64,000 nucleotides of DNA, taken from NCBI RefSeq assembly GCF_004119445.1, contig NZ_QICI01000062.1:119463-183462 (forward strand). The letters are read 5' to 3'. This document shows, one piece after another, positions 35,563 through 45,532 of the stretch. This stretch comes from Chryseobacterium sp. CH21. GTDB lineage: Bacteria; Bacteroidota; Bacteroidia; Flavobacteriales; Weeksellaceae. Position numbers and translations under genes: made by a program. The notes under the pieces were generated by a model. It saw only the letters and a list, made by a program, of their open reading frames with translations. It was not told where the DNA came from and ran no database searches. The first letter of the stretch is position 1; every line of letters starts with the position of its first letter.

Positions 35563-37080
35563 TTATGATAAAATTGATTTTATTATGGTAACAAGACTCA
35601 TCAGGATCACTACTATTCCCACCACAATAAACATTTTCTTTGTGGGAAGCTTTGAGGTAAGCATTGCAGAAAATGGAGCCGTAAAAACACCACCTAACAG
35701 AAGTCCCAACACAATATTCCAGTGATGAATACCAATCGTAAAAATGAAGGTAATGGCACTTGTTATGGTGAGTAAAAACTTGGCTACCGTAGAACTTCCT
35801 ACTACATAACGGGGAATCCTTCCTTCTTTAATCAATGTTCCGGTCACCAACGGTCCCCAGCCCCCTCCTGCAAAGGAATCAATAAAGCCACCAACTAAAC
35901 CTAATACTCTTAGATTGGTTCTTCGTTTGGTTTTGCTTTGTCCTGATTTTTTATCTTTGAATGCATTTCTTAAGATGTTGATTCCAAGGTACAACGTGTA
36001 GCAGGCAATAATAGGCTTTACAATATGAGCATAGTGCTCGCCATAATGAGACAACGTTAAAGCACCGATAATAGAGCCGACAATAGCTAATGGGAATAAA
36101 ACCCATACCATTTTCTTATTAACATTTCCTAATTTATAATGACTGAAACTTCCGGCTGCAGTAGTGAATGACTCCGCAGAATGAATACTTGCACTCACAA
36201 CAGGTGGCGGAACATTCAGCAATAAAAGGATTGTGGTACAGATCACGCCATATCCCATGCCCATGGATCCGGCAACAATCTCTGCCATAAAACCGGCAAA
36301 CAGCATCCAGTAAAAAATATGACCATCTTTATTCAGAAAATACTGAATATCACCGGAAAGATTAAACTGATACACCACAAGTCCGAATAATCCGAAAAGA
36401 AGTAAAACACCTATGATTGCGAGGTAAATATTAGCCTTTCTTTGAGCGGTTTTGGTAATATTGATCAATTTTTCAATTTCCATGTCCGGTTTTGCAGCAG
36501 CTTTTCCTTCTGACAGATATTCTGTAGTAATTTTGTTGAGTTCTTTAACTTTATAATTAAAATCTCCTGTCAGTTGATTACGAATATGCTGCATATTATC
36601 CAACACATGATCCATTTCATCAGGAATTACTTCTGTAAAGGTTTCTCTTAATCTTTTAGCAATAGTAGGAGATTTCCCGTTGGTAGAAATGGCAATTTTA
36701 AGACTTCCTTTTTTGACAATGGAACCTAAATAAAAGTCACACAAATCCGGTTTATCTGCAATATTAACCAATACATTTTTTTGCTGAGCTTTTTCTCTGA
36801 TTTCTCCTGCCAATACTATATCATTCACTGCAATAATAGCAAGATCGGTATCATTAAAATCATGATCATCATAGGCTCTTTCATGCAGTTTTATATTGGA
36901 AAACTGATTTTGTAAAGTTCTGACTTCAGGGATAATCTCTTTTGCCACGAGCTTGATGGAAGTTTCGGGTGAATTACCCAGTACAGATTCCAGCTTTTCA
37001 AGAGCAACCTTGCCTCCGCCAATGATCAGCAGTGAAAGGTTTTCGAGTTTTAAAAATATGGGATATAATGAATTGCTCAT
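35563..37080 (-). CDS. Siroheme synthase (CysG N-terminal) fused to TauE/SafE permease
   Basis: 505 aa. Residues about 1-200 are the precorrin-2 dehydrogenase/ferrochelatase domain: LLIIGGGKVALEKLES, VNIADKPDLCDFYLGSI, ISTNGKSPTIAKRLRE. Residues about 215-505 are a TauE/SafE (TSUP) anion permease with eight helices (MAEIVAGSMGMGYGVICT, GFIDSFAGGGWGP). It is the last gene of the sulfate assimilation operon. The cytosolic half completes siroheme for CysI after CobA makes precorrin-2. The membrane half likely moves sulfite, sulfate or an organosulfur anion. The N- and C-halves are in one uninterrupted frame. Confidence 0.92.
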   Translation of the reverse strand: MSNSLYPIFLKLENLSLLIIGGGKVALEKLESVLGNSPETSIKLVAKEIIPEVRTLQNQFSNIKLHERAYDDHDFNDTDLAIIAVNDIVLAGEIREKAQQKNVLVNIADKPDLCDFYLGSIVKKGSLKIAISTNGKSPTIAKRLRETFTEVIPDEMDHVLDNMQHIRNQLTGDFNYKVKELNKITTEYLSEGKAAAKPDMEIEKLINITKTAQRKANIYLAIIGVLLLFGLFGLVVYQFNLSGDIQYFLNKDGHIFYWMLFAGFMAEIVAGSMGMGYGVICTTILLLLNVPPPVVSASIHSAESFTTAAGSFSHYKLGNVNKKMVWVLFPLAIVGSIIGALTLSHYGEHYAHIVKPIIACYTLYLGINILRNAFKDKKSGQSKTKRRTNLRVLGLVGGFIDSFAGGGWGPLVTGTLIKEGRIPRYVVGSSTVAKFLLTITSAITFIFTIGIHHWNIVLGLLLGGVFTAPFSAMLTSKLPTKKMFIVVGIVVILMSLVTIIKSILS

Positions 37081-37085
37081 CCTGA

Positions 37086-39962
37086 TTACAATTTTAAGTC
37101 ATACGTAAAAGCGACATAATACAGTCCTCCGATTTCAGGACCTGCTGCATATTGAAAATAACGGCGATTTAACAGGTTGGTTGCACCGATTTTAATATTT
37201 GCACGGATCTCAGGAAGTTTCCATGTAGCCTGGGCATCAATGGTATAATAAGCCGGAATTTGGCCTGATGCTAAAGGACTTTCCCACATAAAACCGCTCT
37301 GCCATCTTGCCACAAGGGTAAATCCTATATTTTTAACAATCTCCCTGTTCCCAATACTTACATTCACCATCCATTTCGGAGTGTTGAAAGCTGTGATAAA
37401 CAGGTCTGAACTATTATTGGAAGCAAGATCATTATAAGAAACATTGGTATTCACATTATAGTTTCCGGTAATATTATAACGGATTCCTAAAGAGGTTCCA
37501 TAGCTTTTGTAGGTACTGTTGCTGTTCGTATAAACCCTGTATCGGTCCTGTTTACTTCGGTCCAGCATGGCAAGTACGGCAGTATTGCTTCCTACCTGAC
37601 TGTTTTTAGGGACAGCTACTTCTACCTGACCAAGGAATCCTTCGTAGATATTATAATAAAAATCCCAGTCCAGCACAAGCTTATTATTGAAAAAAGTAGA
37701 TTTATACCCTACTTCAAACGAGTTGATTTTTTCCGGCTGTAGCTTCTGCAAATTGGCTACAGTTAAAAGTTGCTTATTATCCTGAGCTGCTTGAGCCTGG
37801 GTTTTTCCGGCATCTACATCTGCATTTACTGCTGAAGTAAATTTATCAATGGAAGCCAATGTATAGGAGTTTTCCAGATAGCCTAATCCATCATTCACTT
37901 TTGAAAGACCTCCGACTCTCCTTACATTTCCGTTGTTTACGAAAGAGAGGGCTTCAAACAGAGATGGAAAACGATATCCGTTCTGGAAAGAAGCTCTGAA
38001 ATTATGTTCTTTCACCGGAGAATAGACCACACTTATCCTTGGGTTTAGTTTGGCTTCAAATTCTGGGTTTCTGTCGATACGTAAAGCCGCATTTATTTTT
38101 AATTTATCATCAAAGAAAAGCTTGGTAATCTGTGCAAAAGCACCATATTTCTGATAAATAACATCTTTTCCGAAGGTACCATTGGCTAAAGGAATATTTC
38201 TTTCATTTACGGGACGGTCAAAATCAACAAAATTGTTTCCATCCGGAGTAATGCTGTACAAACGGTAATCTACTCCTGCAAGAAGATTAAAGACCTTCAC
38301 AAATCTGCTGAAATCATACGTTAGTTCACCCTGATAAAATCGGGATTTCTGTTCAAGCTTGGCTCCTCCTGTTGCCGGAGCTCCTGCCACTCCTCCATTA
38401 GCTGAATCCCAGTTATTGATGCCGATGATGGTATTTTTTAACTGTTCAAAGGCTGCCGTTCCTGGTATAACTCTGTTTTTATCTGCTTGCTGACGGGCAA
38501 GAATAAATGCATCATTGAGATTAACACCTGAATTAAGACTATTCTGGAGAGCCGTTTGAAAAATGTTTCTCCAGTTGGTATTGGAAAGGTTGGTGAGATC
38601 AAGATTGTCTGCCAAAGGTTTCAGATTATAAGAATCTCCGGTATTTTCTATAGATATATAAGCCCTGAAGGTAAGCTCTTTTCCTGTCAGTTCTACTTTA
38701 TGGTTCTGAACGGTGGCATTCTGCAAACGGATTTTATTTCCTCTCTGGAAAGTTCCGTCCAGTAAACCATAACGATACACGTAAGATGTTCTCCACTGAT
38801 CTCCGAAACGATAGTATAACCCTGCATCAAACTTGATATTTTTCACATCCGGACTTACAAGATCCTTCTCCAGATACCCTGTCCTGGAAACGTTGAATGT
38901 GGTAGGTTTTCCATTGTAATCCACTTTTACAGCTACGCGGTTGTTTCTTTCATCACCGTATTTATTCCAGAGGTCTTCTGCCGGATTATTGGTCAGTGCA
39001 AAATTAGGATTGGCTGTGACTAATGCCCCTGAATTCTGATCGGTGAGATTATTGGAGATCCAATCTGTTCCACTAAAATAAGAGGCATTCACTTTTACGG
39101 CAAAGTTTTTATGGATCACCTTTGCAAAACGGATGGCACTTTCCCCCAGAGAACTTATTTTATGGTTAACATTGTCTACATGATTCACTCCACCTCGGAA
39201 ATAAACGCTTATCCCTTCAGAGGTAAACGGATCTTTGGTCTGTAAACTTGCCAGTCCGTTGATGGCATTCATTCCATATAATGCAGAAGCGGCACCCGGA
39301 GTGACTTCCATCGACTGAATATCCAGTTCTGTAGGACCAATTGCATTTCCCAATGGTACTCCTAACGTTGCCGACTGTACGTCTACCCCGTCTACCAGCT
39401 GCATAAAACGGAAATTATTAGGCGAATTGAACCCTCTCGAATTAGGAATTTTCAACGTAAGGCTTGAGGTCAAAAGCTGAAGTCCTTTTACATTTTCCAG
39501 GGTTTCATAGAAAGAGGCTGCCGGACTTTCTCTGATGGTCTTGATATCAATTTTCTCAATGGCTATTGGTGATCTTAATATTTTTTCCGGAACTCTGGAG
39601 GCAGAAATCACAACGTCATCAATAATCGTATTCTGCGGATTAAGACCTATCGTTATTTTGTTGGAAGGAGAAAGGATTTCAACGGTTTGGCTGGTGAAGC
39701 CTTCTTTTTGAACCACCACCCGAAATGGAATGGTAACTCTGGTTCTGATTTTAAAGTTTCCCAGCTGATCTGTTAATGCAATGTCCTGCGTATTTTCGAT
39801 CTGTATTTTTACAGAGTCAAGACTTTTGCGTGTATCTGTGCTTTTGATGTTTCCGCTGAGTTCTATAAGCTGCTGCTGTGCTTCTGCGAAGTTAAAGAAT
39901 AGAAATGTGAATGCGATAATACCTGCTTTTGGTAGAAAATTTCCCTGTTTTTTGTTTTTCAT
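37086..39962 (-). CDS. TonB-dependent receptor in the sulfur operon
   Basis: 958 aa. Signal peptide (FLFFNFAEAQ), then a carboxypeptidase-D regulatory-like domain (residues about 30-115), a plug domain (RVPEKILRSPIAIEKI, ALYGMNAINGLASLQ) and a barrel ending RYFQYAAGPEIGGLYYVAF and TYDLKL. It sits between cysI (348 bp upstream) and the CysG-TauE fusion (5 bp downstream), which suggests uptake of sulfate or an organosulfur compound across the outer membrane. The long upstream gap may hold its own promoter. No SusD partner is seen. Confidence 0.88.
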   Translation of the reverse strand: MKNKKQGNFLPKAGIIAFTFLFFNFAEAQQQLIELSGNIKSTDTRKSLDSVKIQIENTQDIALTDQLGNFKIRTRVTIPFRVVVQKEGFTSQTVEILSPSNKITIGLNPQNTIIDDVVISASRVPEKILRSPIAIEKIDIKTIRESPAASFYETLENVKGLQLLTSSLTLKIPNSRGFNSPNNFRFMQLVDGVDVQSATLGVPLGNAIGPTELDIQSMEVTPGAASALYGMNAINGLASLQTKDPFTSEGISVYFRGGVNHVDNVNHKISSLGESAIRFAKVIHKNFAVKVNASYFSGTDWISNNLTDQNSGALVTANPNFALTNNPAEDLWNKYGDERNNRVAVKVDYNGKPTTFNVSRTGYLEKDLVSPDVKNIKFDAGLYYRFGDQWRTSYVYRYGLLDGTFQRGNKIRLQNATVQNHKVELTGKELTFRAYISIENTGDSYNLKPLADNLDLTNLSNTNWRNIFQTALQNSLNSGVNLNDAFILARQQADKNRVIPGTAAFEQLKNTIIGINNWDSANGGVAGAPATGGAKLEQKSRFYQGELTYDFSRFVKVFNLLAGVDYRLYSITPDGNNFVDFDRPVNERNIPLANGTFGKDVIYQKYGAFAQITKLFFDDKLKINAALRIDRNPEFEAKLNPRISVVYSPVKEHNFRASFQNGYRFPSLFEALSFVNNGNVRRVGGLSKVNDGLGYLENSYTLASIDKFTSAVNADVDAGKTQAQAAQDNKQLLTVANLQKLQPEKINSFEVGYKSTFFNNKLVLDWDFYYNIYEGFLGQVEVAVPKNSQVGSNTAVLAMLDRSKQDRYRVYTNSNSTYKSYGTSLGIRYNITGNYNVNTNVSYNDLASNNSSDLFITAFNTPKWMVNVSIGNREIVKNIGFTLVARWQSGFMWESPLASGQIPAYYTIDAQATWKLPEIRANIKIGATNLLNRRYFQYAAGPEIGGLYYVAFTYDLKL

Positions 39963-40310
39963 TTTGCTTCATTTTTTAGGTTGAGAATGAAGCTGTCTGA
40001 ATTTTTTAAATAAAACATAAAAGTTTTTAAACCATTAAGAGTTGATAAGATTTTAAGGTATTTAAGAGTGCTTCGCATTAAAGAACAGATCTTAAAAAAT
40101 CATTTGATTTTACCTTAACTTTCCTAAATAACTTTATTTCCTTAATGGTTTGATTGATTTAAGTGGTGAACTATGATGTTTTACTATTTCAAACAGCTTT
40201 GTTTGTATTGTTATTTTGAGAATCAACAACACATACACATTCGTCCGCCTAAATGAAGAGGTTTAGTTTTTTTGTTTTTTTTCAGATCATAATGAAAATT
40301 AGCCATATAA
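39963..40310. repeat. 348-bp spacer with flanking inverted repeat
   Basis: AAACCATTAAG (40029-40039) and CTTAATGGTTT (40141-40151) are perfect 11-bp inverted copies enclosing about 100 bp of AT-rich sequence, a shape typical of small palindromic elements. There is no gene and no clear promoter for the TonB receptor that I can point to. Confidence 0.5.
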
Positions 40311-41987
40311 TTAGTTTAAGGTGTGTAAGTAACGGTATGAAAAATCACCAAATGTTTCTTCTGCAAGTCTTTTCTGTACATAAATTCCGAAAAGCTCATC
40401 CAGCGTGGTCAGAATTTCTTCTTCACCAATATTTTCTTTAAATTTTGTATTCAGTCTCATTCCTAAGCGGTCTCCACCGATGTGAAGATTATATTTCCCA
40501 TAAGCTGTACCTACAAATCCGATTTCTGCATTGGGAGATCTTCCACAGCCATTTGGACAACCGGTCATACGGATGGTAATATCTTCTTCTAACAGACCAT
40601 ATTTTTCAAGGATAGGTTCTATTTTGGTGACTAAAGAAGGTAAATACCGCTGTGCTTCCGCCAAAGCCAGTGAACAGGTATTCAGGGCAACACAGGCAAC
40701 AGAGTTTTTGCGTAATGCGCTGGCCCCATTGGTATACTCTGAAATTCCATGTTCTTTTAAAATATGTTCAATTTCTGGTTTATCTTTTTCCTCAATATCA
40801 GCCAGAATAAGGTTCTGATTACAGGTAAAACGAAAATTAGCTTTTCCAGTTTGTGCGATTTTTAATAACCCTGATTTTAAAGGATATTCTGCAGTATCAA
40901 GAATTCTACCGTGCTCTACAAATACGGTATAAAACCATTTTCCTTCATGATTCTGAATCCAGCCATAACGGTCTTTTCTCTGTTCAAACTTAAATTCTCT
41001 GGCAGGTTCAAAACTGAATCCTGTTCGTTTTTCTACTTCAGCCCTATACTGATCGATCCCAAGTTTATCAATGGTGTATTTTAATCTTGATAATTTTCGG
41101 TCGCTTCTGTTTCCGAAGTCTCTTTGCACCGTGATGATTTCGTAGACTGCTTTCAATACTTTTTCTTCGGTATCCACAAATCCAAGAATGGAAGCAAGAC
41201 GGGCGTAAGTGGCTTCATTTCCGTGGGTTGCTCCTAGTCCACCTCCGGCAGCAATATTGTAGCCAACGATTTTATCATTTTCGATAATTGCAATTAAGGC
41301 AATATCATTGATGAATACATCTACATCGTTATTAGGCGGAACTGCAATTCCTATTTTCAGTTTTCTCGGAAGATATCTGTCCTGATACAGAGGATCTTCC
41401 TCTGCTTTTCGGTCTACCAGAAGTTCATCATCAATCCAGATATCATAATAAGATTGGGTTTTCGGAAGACACATTTCACTGATTTTTCCTGCCAGTTCGT
41501 AAGCTTCCTTGTGCAAAGGTGATTCTGAAGGATTAGCAGTACAGGTTACATTCCTGTTGACATCCCCACAAGCCGCAATCGAATCCAGATGCTGCAGATT
41601 GAAGCTTTGAATGGTAGGTCTTAAATGAGATTTTAAAATACCATGCAGCTGAATCGTTTGTCTTGTCGTTACTTTTATCGTTCCTGTGGAATGATCTTCA
41701 GCGGTTTCATTCAATCCAACCCATTGTTCAGGAGTTAAAAAACCACCGGGAAGTCTTAATCTGATCATATAAGAATACAGCCATTCCAGTTTTTTGGAGA
41801 CACGCTCTTCCCTTCGGTCTCTGTCGTCCTGTTGGTACATTCCATGAAATTTAATCAGAGTCTGATCATCTTCCCTTATGGCTCCGGTAAAGTTATCAGC
41901 AAGGCTCTCTTTTAAAGATCCTCTGAGCCCGTTACTGCTGGTTTTAATTCTTTCTACCGGTGAAAGGTTTTCTTTATCATTGTTCAT
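40311..41987 (-). CDS. cysI: Assimilatory sulfite reductase (NADPH) hemoprotein, beta subunit
   Basis: 558 aa, the usual length. The siroheme/[4Fe-4S] cysteines are ACVALNTCSLA and GCPNGCGRS (C-x5-C ... C-x3-C). Upstream substrate-binding residues include LRLPGGFLTPEQW and TTRQTIQLHG. It reduces sulfite to sulfide with electrons from CysJ. The neighbouring CobA and CysG-TauE supply its siroheme. It follows cysJ by 35 bp. Confidence 0.96.
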   Translation of the reverse strand: MNNDKENLSPVERIKTSSNGLRGSLKESLADNFTGAIREDDQTLIKFHGMYQQDDRDRREERVSKKLEWLYSYMIRLRLPGGFLTPEQWVGLNETAEDHSTGTIKVTTRQTIQLHGILKSHLRPTIQSFNLQHLDSIAACGDVNRNVTCTANPSESPLHKEAYELAGKISEMCLPKTQSYYDIWIDDELLVDRKAEEDPLYQDRYLPRKLKIGIAVPPNNDVDVFINDIALIAIIENDKIVGYNIAAGGGLGATHGNEATYARLASILGFVDTEEKVLKAVYEIITVQRDFGNRSDRKLSRLKYTIDKLGIDQYRAEVEKRTGFSFEPAREFKFEQRKDRYGWIQNHEGKWFYTVFVEHGRILDTAEYPLKSGLLKIAQTGKANFRFTCNQNLILADIEEKDKPEIEHILKEHGISEYTNGASALRKNSVACVALNTCSLALAEAQRYLPSLVTKIEPILEKYGLLEEDITIRMTGCPNGCGRSPNAEIGFVGTAYGKYNLHIGGDRLGMRLNTKFKENIGEEEILTTLDELFGIYVQKRLAEETFGDFSYRYLHTLN

Positions 41988-42022
41988 AACTTGTTTCCTT
42001 TAATTTTTACGAGTACTTCTTA

Positions 42023-43741
42023 TTAATACACATCTTTGGCATATCTACCGCTCAGTTCCATTTCTTCGAGGTAAACAACCGCGTCTTCTTTGCTGCGTTT
42101 TCCTTCATTCTGAATAATGGTGAGAAGCGTTTGCTCTACGTCATAAGCCATGGGTTCTTTCGCTCCGCATACATACACAGAAGCACCGCCTTCCAGCCAG
42201 TAAAAAACTTCCTGAGCATTTTGTTCCAGTCTGTGCTGAACATATACTTTTTCATCTGTATCTCTTGAAAAAGCAAGGTCTAAATGCGTCAGACTGCCTG
42301 TTTTAAGAAAATCCTGAAGTTCTGCCTGATAAAGGAAATCTGATACGAAGTTTCTGTCCCCAAAAAACAGCCAGTTTCTTCCTTCTGCTCCTGTGGCATC
42401 TCGTTCCCAAAGGAATGATCTGAAAGGTGCAATGCCTGTTCCCGGACCAATCATAATGATATCTCTATCTGCTTCCGGAAGTTTGAAATGTCCTGCATCC
42501 TGAATATAAAATTCCACCTCTTCTCCTTCTTTGAATTCACTCAGAAAACCACTGCATAATCCGTTATGTTTCTGATGATCAATAAAGAACTCTGATTTGG
42601 CAACCGTAATATGAATTTCCGTATCACCATGCGCTTCCAGAGAGGAAGAGATTGAGTACAGACGAGGTGACTGAGCGGTTAATATCTGAATGATTTCCTC
42701 AAATTCATCTGCATTTTTTACCGGATAAATTCTAAGCAAATCAAGAAGACTTAATCTGACTTCAGGAATGGAATGTCCTGTTATTTTTGCATATTGAGCA
42801 ACAACAGATTTAAGCAGATAGCTAATATTAAGATGCTTGTGCAAAAGTCCTTCTACAGAATCCGTAATTTTTGTTGTTTCTATCTGTTTATGAGGATCAA
42901 TTTCTGTGAGAGTAATAATTTCGTATACAACTTCTTTTGAATTGAAAGGGATCACTCCCAAAGCAGCACCTGGTTGATAGGCAAGCGCTTCTTCGGTTTC
43001 AATTTCGATATGATAAGTTTCTTTTTCAGAAGTAATATCGTTCAGATTGATGATGGCTGAAACCTTTCCCTGAATTTTTTTTCTTCCGGCAGAAACCTTT
43101 GGAGCTGAAACATTTTTTGTAGCCTGACCAGCATTTTTATTAACGGTTTCGAATACATGTTCTATCCAATGGGAAGCTTCCTGTTCGTAATCAATATCAC
43201 ATTTTTTTAATGGAATGATACGCTGAGCACCTAATATTTCAAAACGTGAATCTACATCTTCTCCGGTTTGGCAGAACAGTGGATAGCTGCTATCTCCCAA
43301 CGCCAGTACTCCATATTTAAGTCCGTTAAGATTGATTTCATTTTCATAAATATAATCATAGAATTTTTTGGCCAGTGCTGGTGGTTCACCTTCTCCCTGA
43401 GTGCTGATCACTACAAAGAAGAACTCTTCTTTCGCAAGATCTTTAGGTTTATATTGGGAAAGGTCAGCCAGTTTTACCTGAAGTCCTTTTTTCTTAACAA
43501 TCGTTGCCAGAGCTGTAGCCAGTTTTTTACTGTTTCCGGTTTCTGTACCGTAAGCCAGCGTTATTTTTTTTACAGCATTCTGAACAATAGTATTCGTTTC
43601 CTGTGGTGGAAGAACAGCTGTAAGTGATGATCCCCCTGCAATACCTGCAAGATATCCGCTTGCCCAGATGGCTTCGTCTCTGGAAAGGTCTCCGGAGATT
43701 TGTTTTAATACGTTTAATTTAGTTTCAGACAGCATATTCAA
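42023..43741 (-). CDS. cysJ: Sulfite reductase (NADPH) flavoprotein, alpha subunit
   Basis: 572 aa. An N-terminal flavodoxin domain (LAYGTETGNSKKLA, STQGEGEPPALAKKFYDYI) is followed by an FAD domain (PRLYSISSS) and an NADP domain (MIGPGTGIAPFRSFLWE, ending ELSGRYAKDVY). It passes electrons from NADPH via FAD and FMN to CysI. The start overlaps the 3' end of cobA by up to 17 bp. Confidence 0.95.
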   Translation of the reverse strand: MNMLSETKLNVLKQISGDLSRDEAIWASGYLAGIAGGSSLTAVLPPQETNTIVQNAVKKITLAYGTETGNSKKLATALATIVKKKGLQVKLADLSQYKPKDLAKEEFFFVVISTQGEGEPPALAKKFYDYIYENEINLNGLKYGVLALGDSSYPLFCQTGEDVDSRFEILGAQRIIPLKKCDIDYEQEASHWIEHVFETVNKNAGQATKNVSAPKVSAGRKKIQGKVSAIINLNDITSEKETYHIEIETEEALAYQPGAALGVIPFNSKEVVYEIITLTEIDPHKQIETTKITDSVEGLLHKHLNISYLLKSVVAQYAKITGHSIPEVRLSLLDLLRIYPVKNADEFEEIIQILTAQSPRLYSISSSLEAHGDTEIHITVAKSEFFIDHQKHNGLCSGFLSEFKEGEEVEFYIQDAGHFKLPEADRDIIMIGPGTGIAPFRSFLWERDATGAEGRNWLFFGDRNFVSDFLYQAELQDFLKTGSLTHLDLAFSRDTDEKVYVQHRLEQNAQEVFYWLEGGASVYVCGAKEPMAYDVEQTLLTIIQNEGKRSKEDAVVYLEEMELSGRYAKDVY

Positions 43742-44570
43742 AGAAATTTTGAGTGGTAGGGATTAGACTTCCGTTTTCTACAGATTTAAAATAAAGACCT
43801 TCCTGCTCGGCATTTTCCAGCCATGAAAAATCTTCGTGGAGATTTACAATTTTGCCCACTACCACCAATGATGGTGATGCAAAGTTTTTGTCCCCGAATT
43901 TTTCATTAAAATCATCAAATGATGACGTGCATACCTTTTGGAAAGGCGTTGTAGCCTGTTCAATGACTGCAATTTTTTTATCACCAGAAATCTTAAGTGC
44001 TTTCAGTTTTTCCACTAGAGGAGTAAGGTTTCCTTTTGACATATAGAAAACAAGGGTATCATTGGTAGAAGCAAGCTCTTTCCAGTATTCTTCACTCACG
44101 ATTTCTGATTTATAATAGGTCAGAAAACGAACGGATGTAGAATATCCTCTGGCAGTTAAAGGCATCCCCGCAAATGCTGCTGCTCCTAAAGCTGCTGTAA
44201 TTCCCGGAATAATCTCGTAAGGAATATGATTTTGTTTTAAAGCCTGCAATTCATCCAGAATATTGGAAAATATAGAAACGTCTCCTCCTTTCAATCTTAC
44301 AATAGTTTTATTCTGAAAGGCATATTCCACCATCAAAGCATTGATATGAGACTGAGAGGTGGATGCATTTTTGCTGCATTCTTTGCCTACATAAATGATT
44401 TCTGTGTTTTTATTAACGTAGGTTTCCAGAATTTCCGGACTTACAAGGCGGTCACATAAAATGACGTCTGCTTCTGCGATAGCTTTTACTGCTTTTACAG
44501 TGATCAGTTCAGGGTTGCCGGGCCCTGCACCGATAAGGAAGACCTTTGGTGATTTTATATTTGTTTTCAT
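43725..44570 (-). CDS. cobA: Uroporphyrinogen-III C-methyltransferase
   Basis: 281 aa. SAM-binding GAGPGNPELIT, the VILCDRLVSPEILE and LKGGDVSIFSN segments, and GITAALGAAAFAGMPLTARG are SUMT hallmarks. It makes precorrin-2, which the CysG domain of the operon's last gene turns into siroheme. Together they replace the single CysG of enterobacteria. The location inside the sulfur operon indicates a siroheme rather than cobalamin role. Confidence 0.95.
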   Translation of the reverse strand: MKTNIKSPKVFLIGAGPGNPELITVKAVKAIAEADVILCDRLVSPEILETYVNKNTEIIYVGKECSKNASTSQSHINALMVEYAFQNKTIVRLKGGDVSIFSNILDELQALKQNHIPYEIIPGITAALGAAAFAGMPLTARGYSTSVRFLTYYKSEIVSEEYWKELASTNDTLVFYMSKGNLTPLVEKLKALKISGDKKIAVIEQATTPFQKVCTSSFDDFNEKFGDKNFASPSLVVVGKIVNLHEDFSWLENAEQEGLYFKSVENGSLIPTTQNFFEYAV

Positions 44571-44593
44571 TGAAGTAGGTGTTAATTAAGGAT

Positions 44594-45505
44594 TTAGAAG
44601 AGTCCTTCTACAGAGAGATACCTTTCTCCTGTATCGTAATTGATGGTAAGGATTTTAGCGTTAGGTTGTATTTCCGGTAAATGTTTGGCGATGGCTGCTA
44701 AAGCGGCTCCTGTAGAAACTCCTACAAAAAGTCCTTCTTTTTTAGCAGCGTTAAGAGCATATTCATAAGCTTCTTCTTTGCCTACTGTGATCACTCCGTC
44801 TAAAAGGGTAATATCCAGAATGGAAGGTACAAAGCCAGCTCCTAATCCCTGTAATGGATGTGGTGCAGGACTTCCTCCGCTTAACACAGGAGATAATTCA
44901 GGCTCTACAGCAATTACTTTCAGGTTAGGGTATTTTTCTTTTACTGTTTTTGCGATTCCGGTAATGTGTCCTCCGGTTCCAACTCCTGTAATGATATAAT
45001 CAAGTCCGTCCGGGAAATCTTTTAAAATTTCCTGAGCGGTGGTTTCTACGTGTACTTTTACATTGGCAGGATTGTCAAACTGTCTTGGAATCCATGAATT
45101 GGGTGTTTCTTCAGCCAATTCATTAGCTTTTTCAATAGCGCCTTTCATTCCTTTTTCTCTTGGAGTAAGCACAAATTCGGCTCCATAAGCCTCCATGATT
45201 TTACGGCGTTCTATACTCATACTTTCCGGCATGACAAGGATGAGTTTGTATCCTTTTACGGCAGCTACCAAAGCAAGTCCTATTCCTGTATTTCCGCTGG
45301 TAGGTTCTATAATAACACTGTCTTTATTTAATAATCCTTTGGCTTCTGCATCTTCGATCATTGCTAATCCAATTCTGTCTTTAATGCTTCCGCCGGGGTT
45401 GCTTTTTTCAAGTTTGATCCAGATTTCATGATCTGAACTGAAGAGTTTATTAATTTTCACGACGGGTGTATTTCCAATCGTTTCTAATGCATTCTGAAAC
45501 TTCAT
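44594..45505 (-). CDS. cysK: Cysteine synthase A (O-acetylserine sulfhydrylase)
   Basis: 303 aa. PLP Lys in [10 protein letters not shown], the substrate loop PTSGNTGIG and the phosphate loop [10 protein letters not shown] are all present. It combines O-acetylserine with sulfide to give cysteine. The serine acetyltransferase that makes the substrate is the adjacent upstream gene. Confidence 0.96.
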   Translation of the reverse strand: MKFQNALETIGNTPVVKINKLFSSDHEIWIKLEKSNPGGSIKDRIGLAMIEDAEAKGLLNKDSVIIEPTSGNTGIGLALVAAVKGYKLILVMPESMSIERRKIMEAYGAEFVLTPREKGMKGAIEKANELAEETPNSWIPRQFDNPANVKVHVETTAQEILKDFPDGLDYIITGVGTGGHITGIAKTVKEKYPNLKVIAVEPELSPVLSGGSPAPHPLQGLGAGFVPSILDITLLDGVITVGKEEAYEYALNAAKKEGLFVGVSTGAALAAIAKHLPEIQPNAKILTINYDTGERYLSVEGLF

Positions 45506-45532
45506 ATCAATGTAATTTTTATTTTTTGTTTT

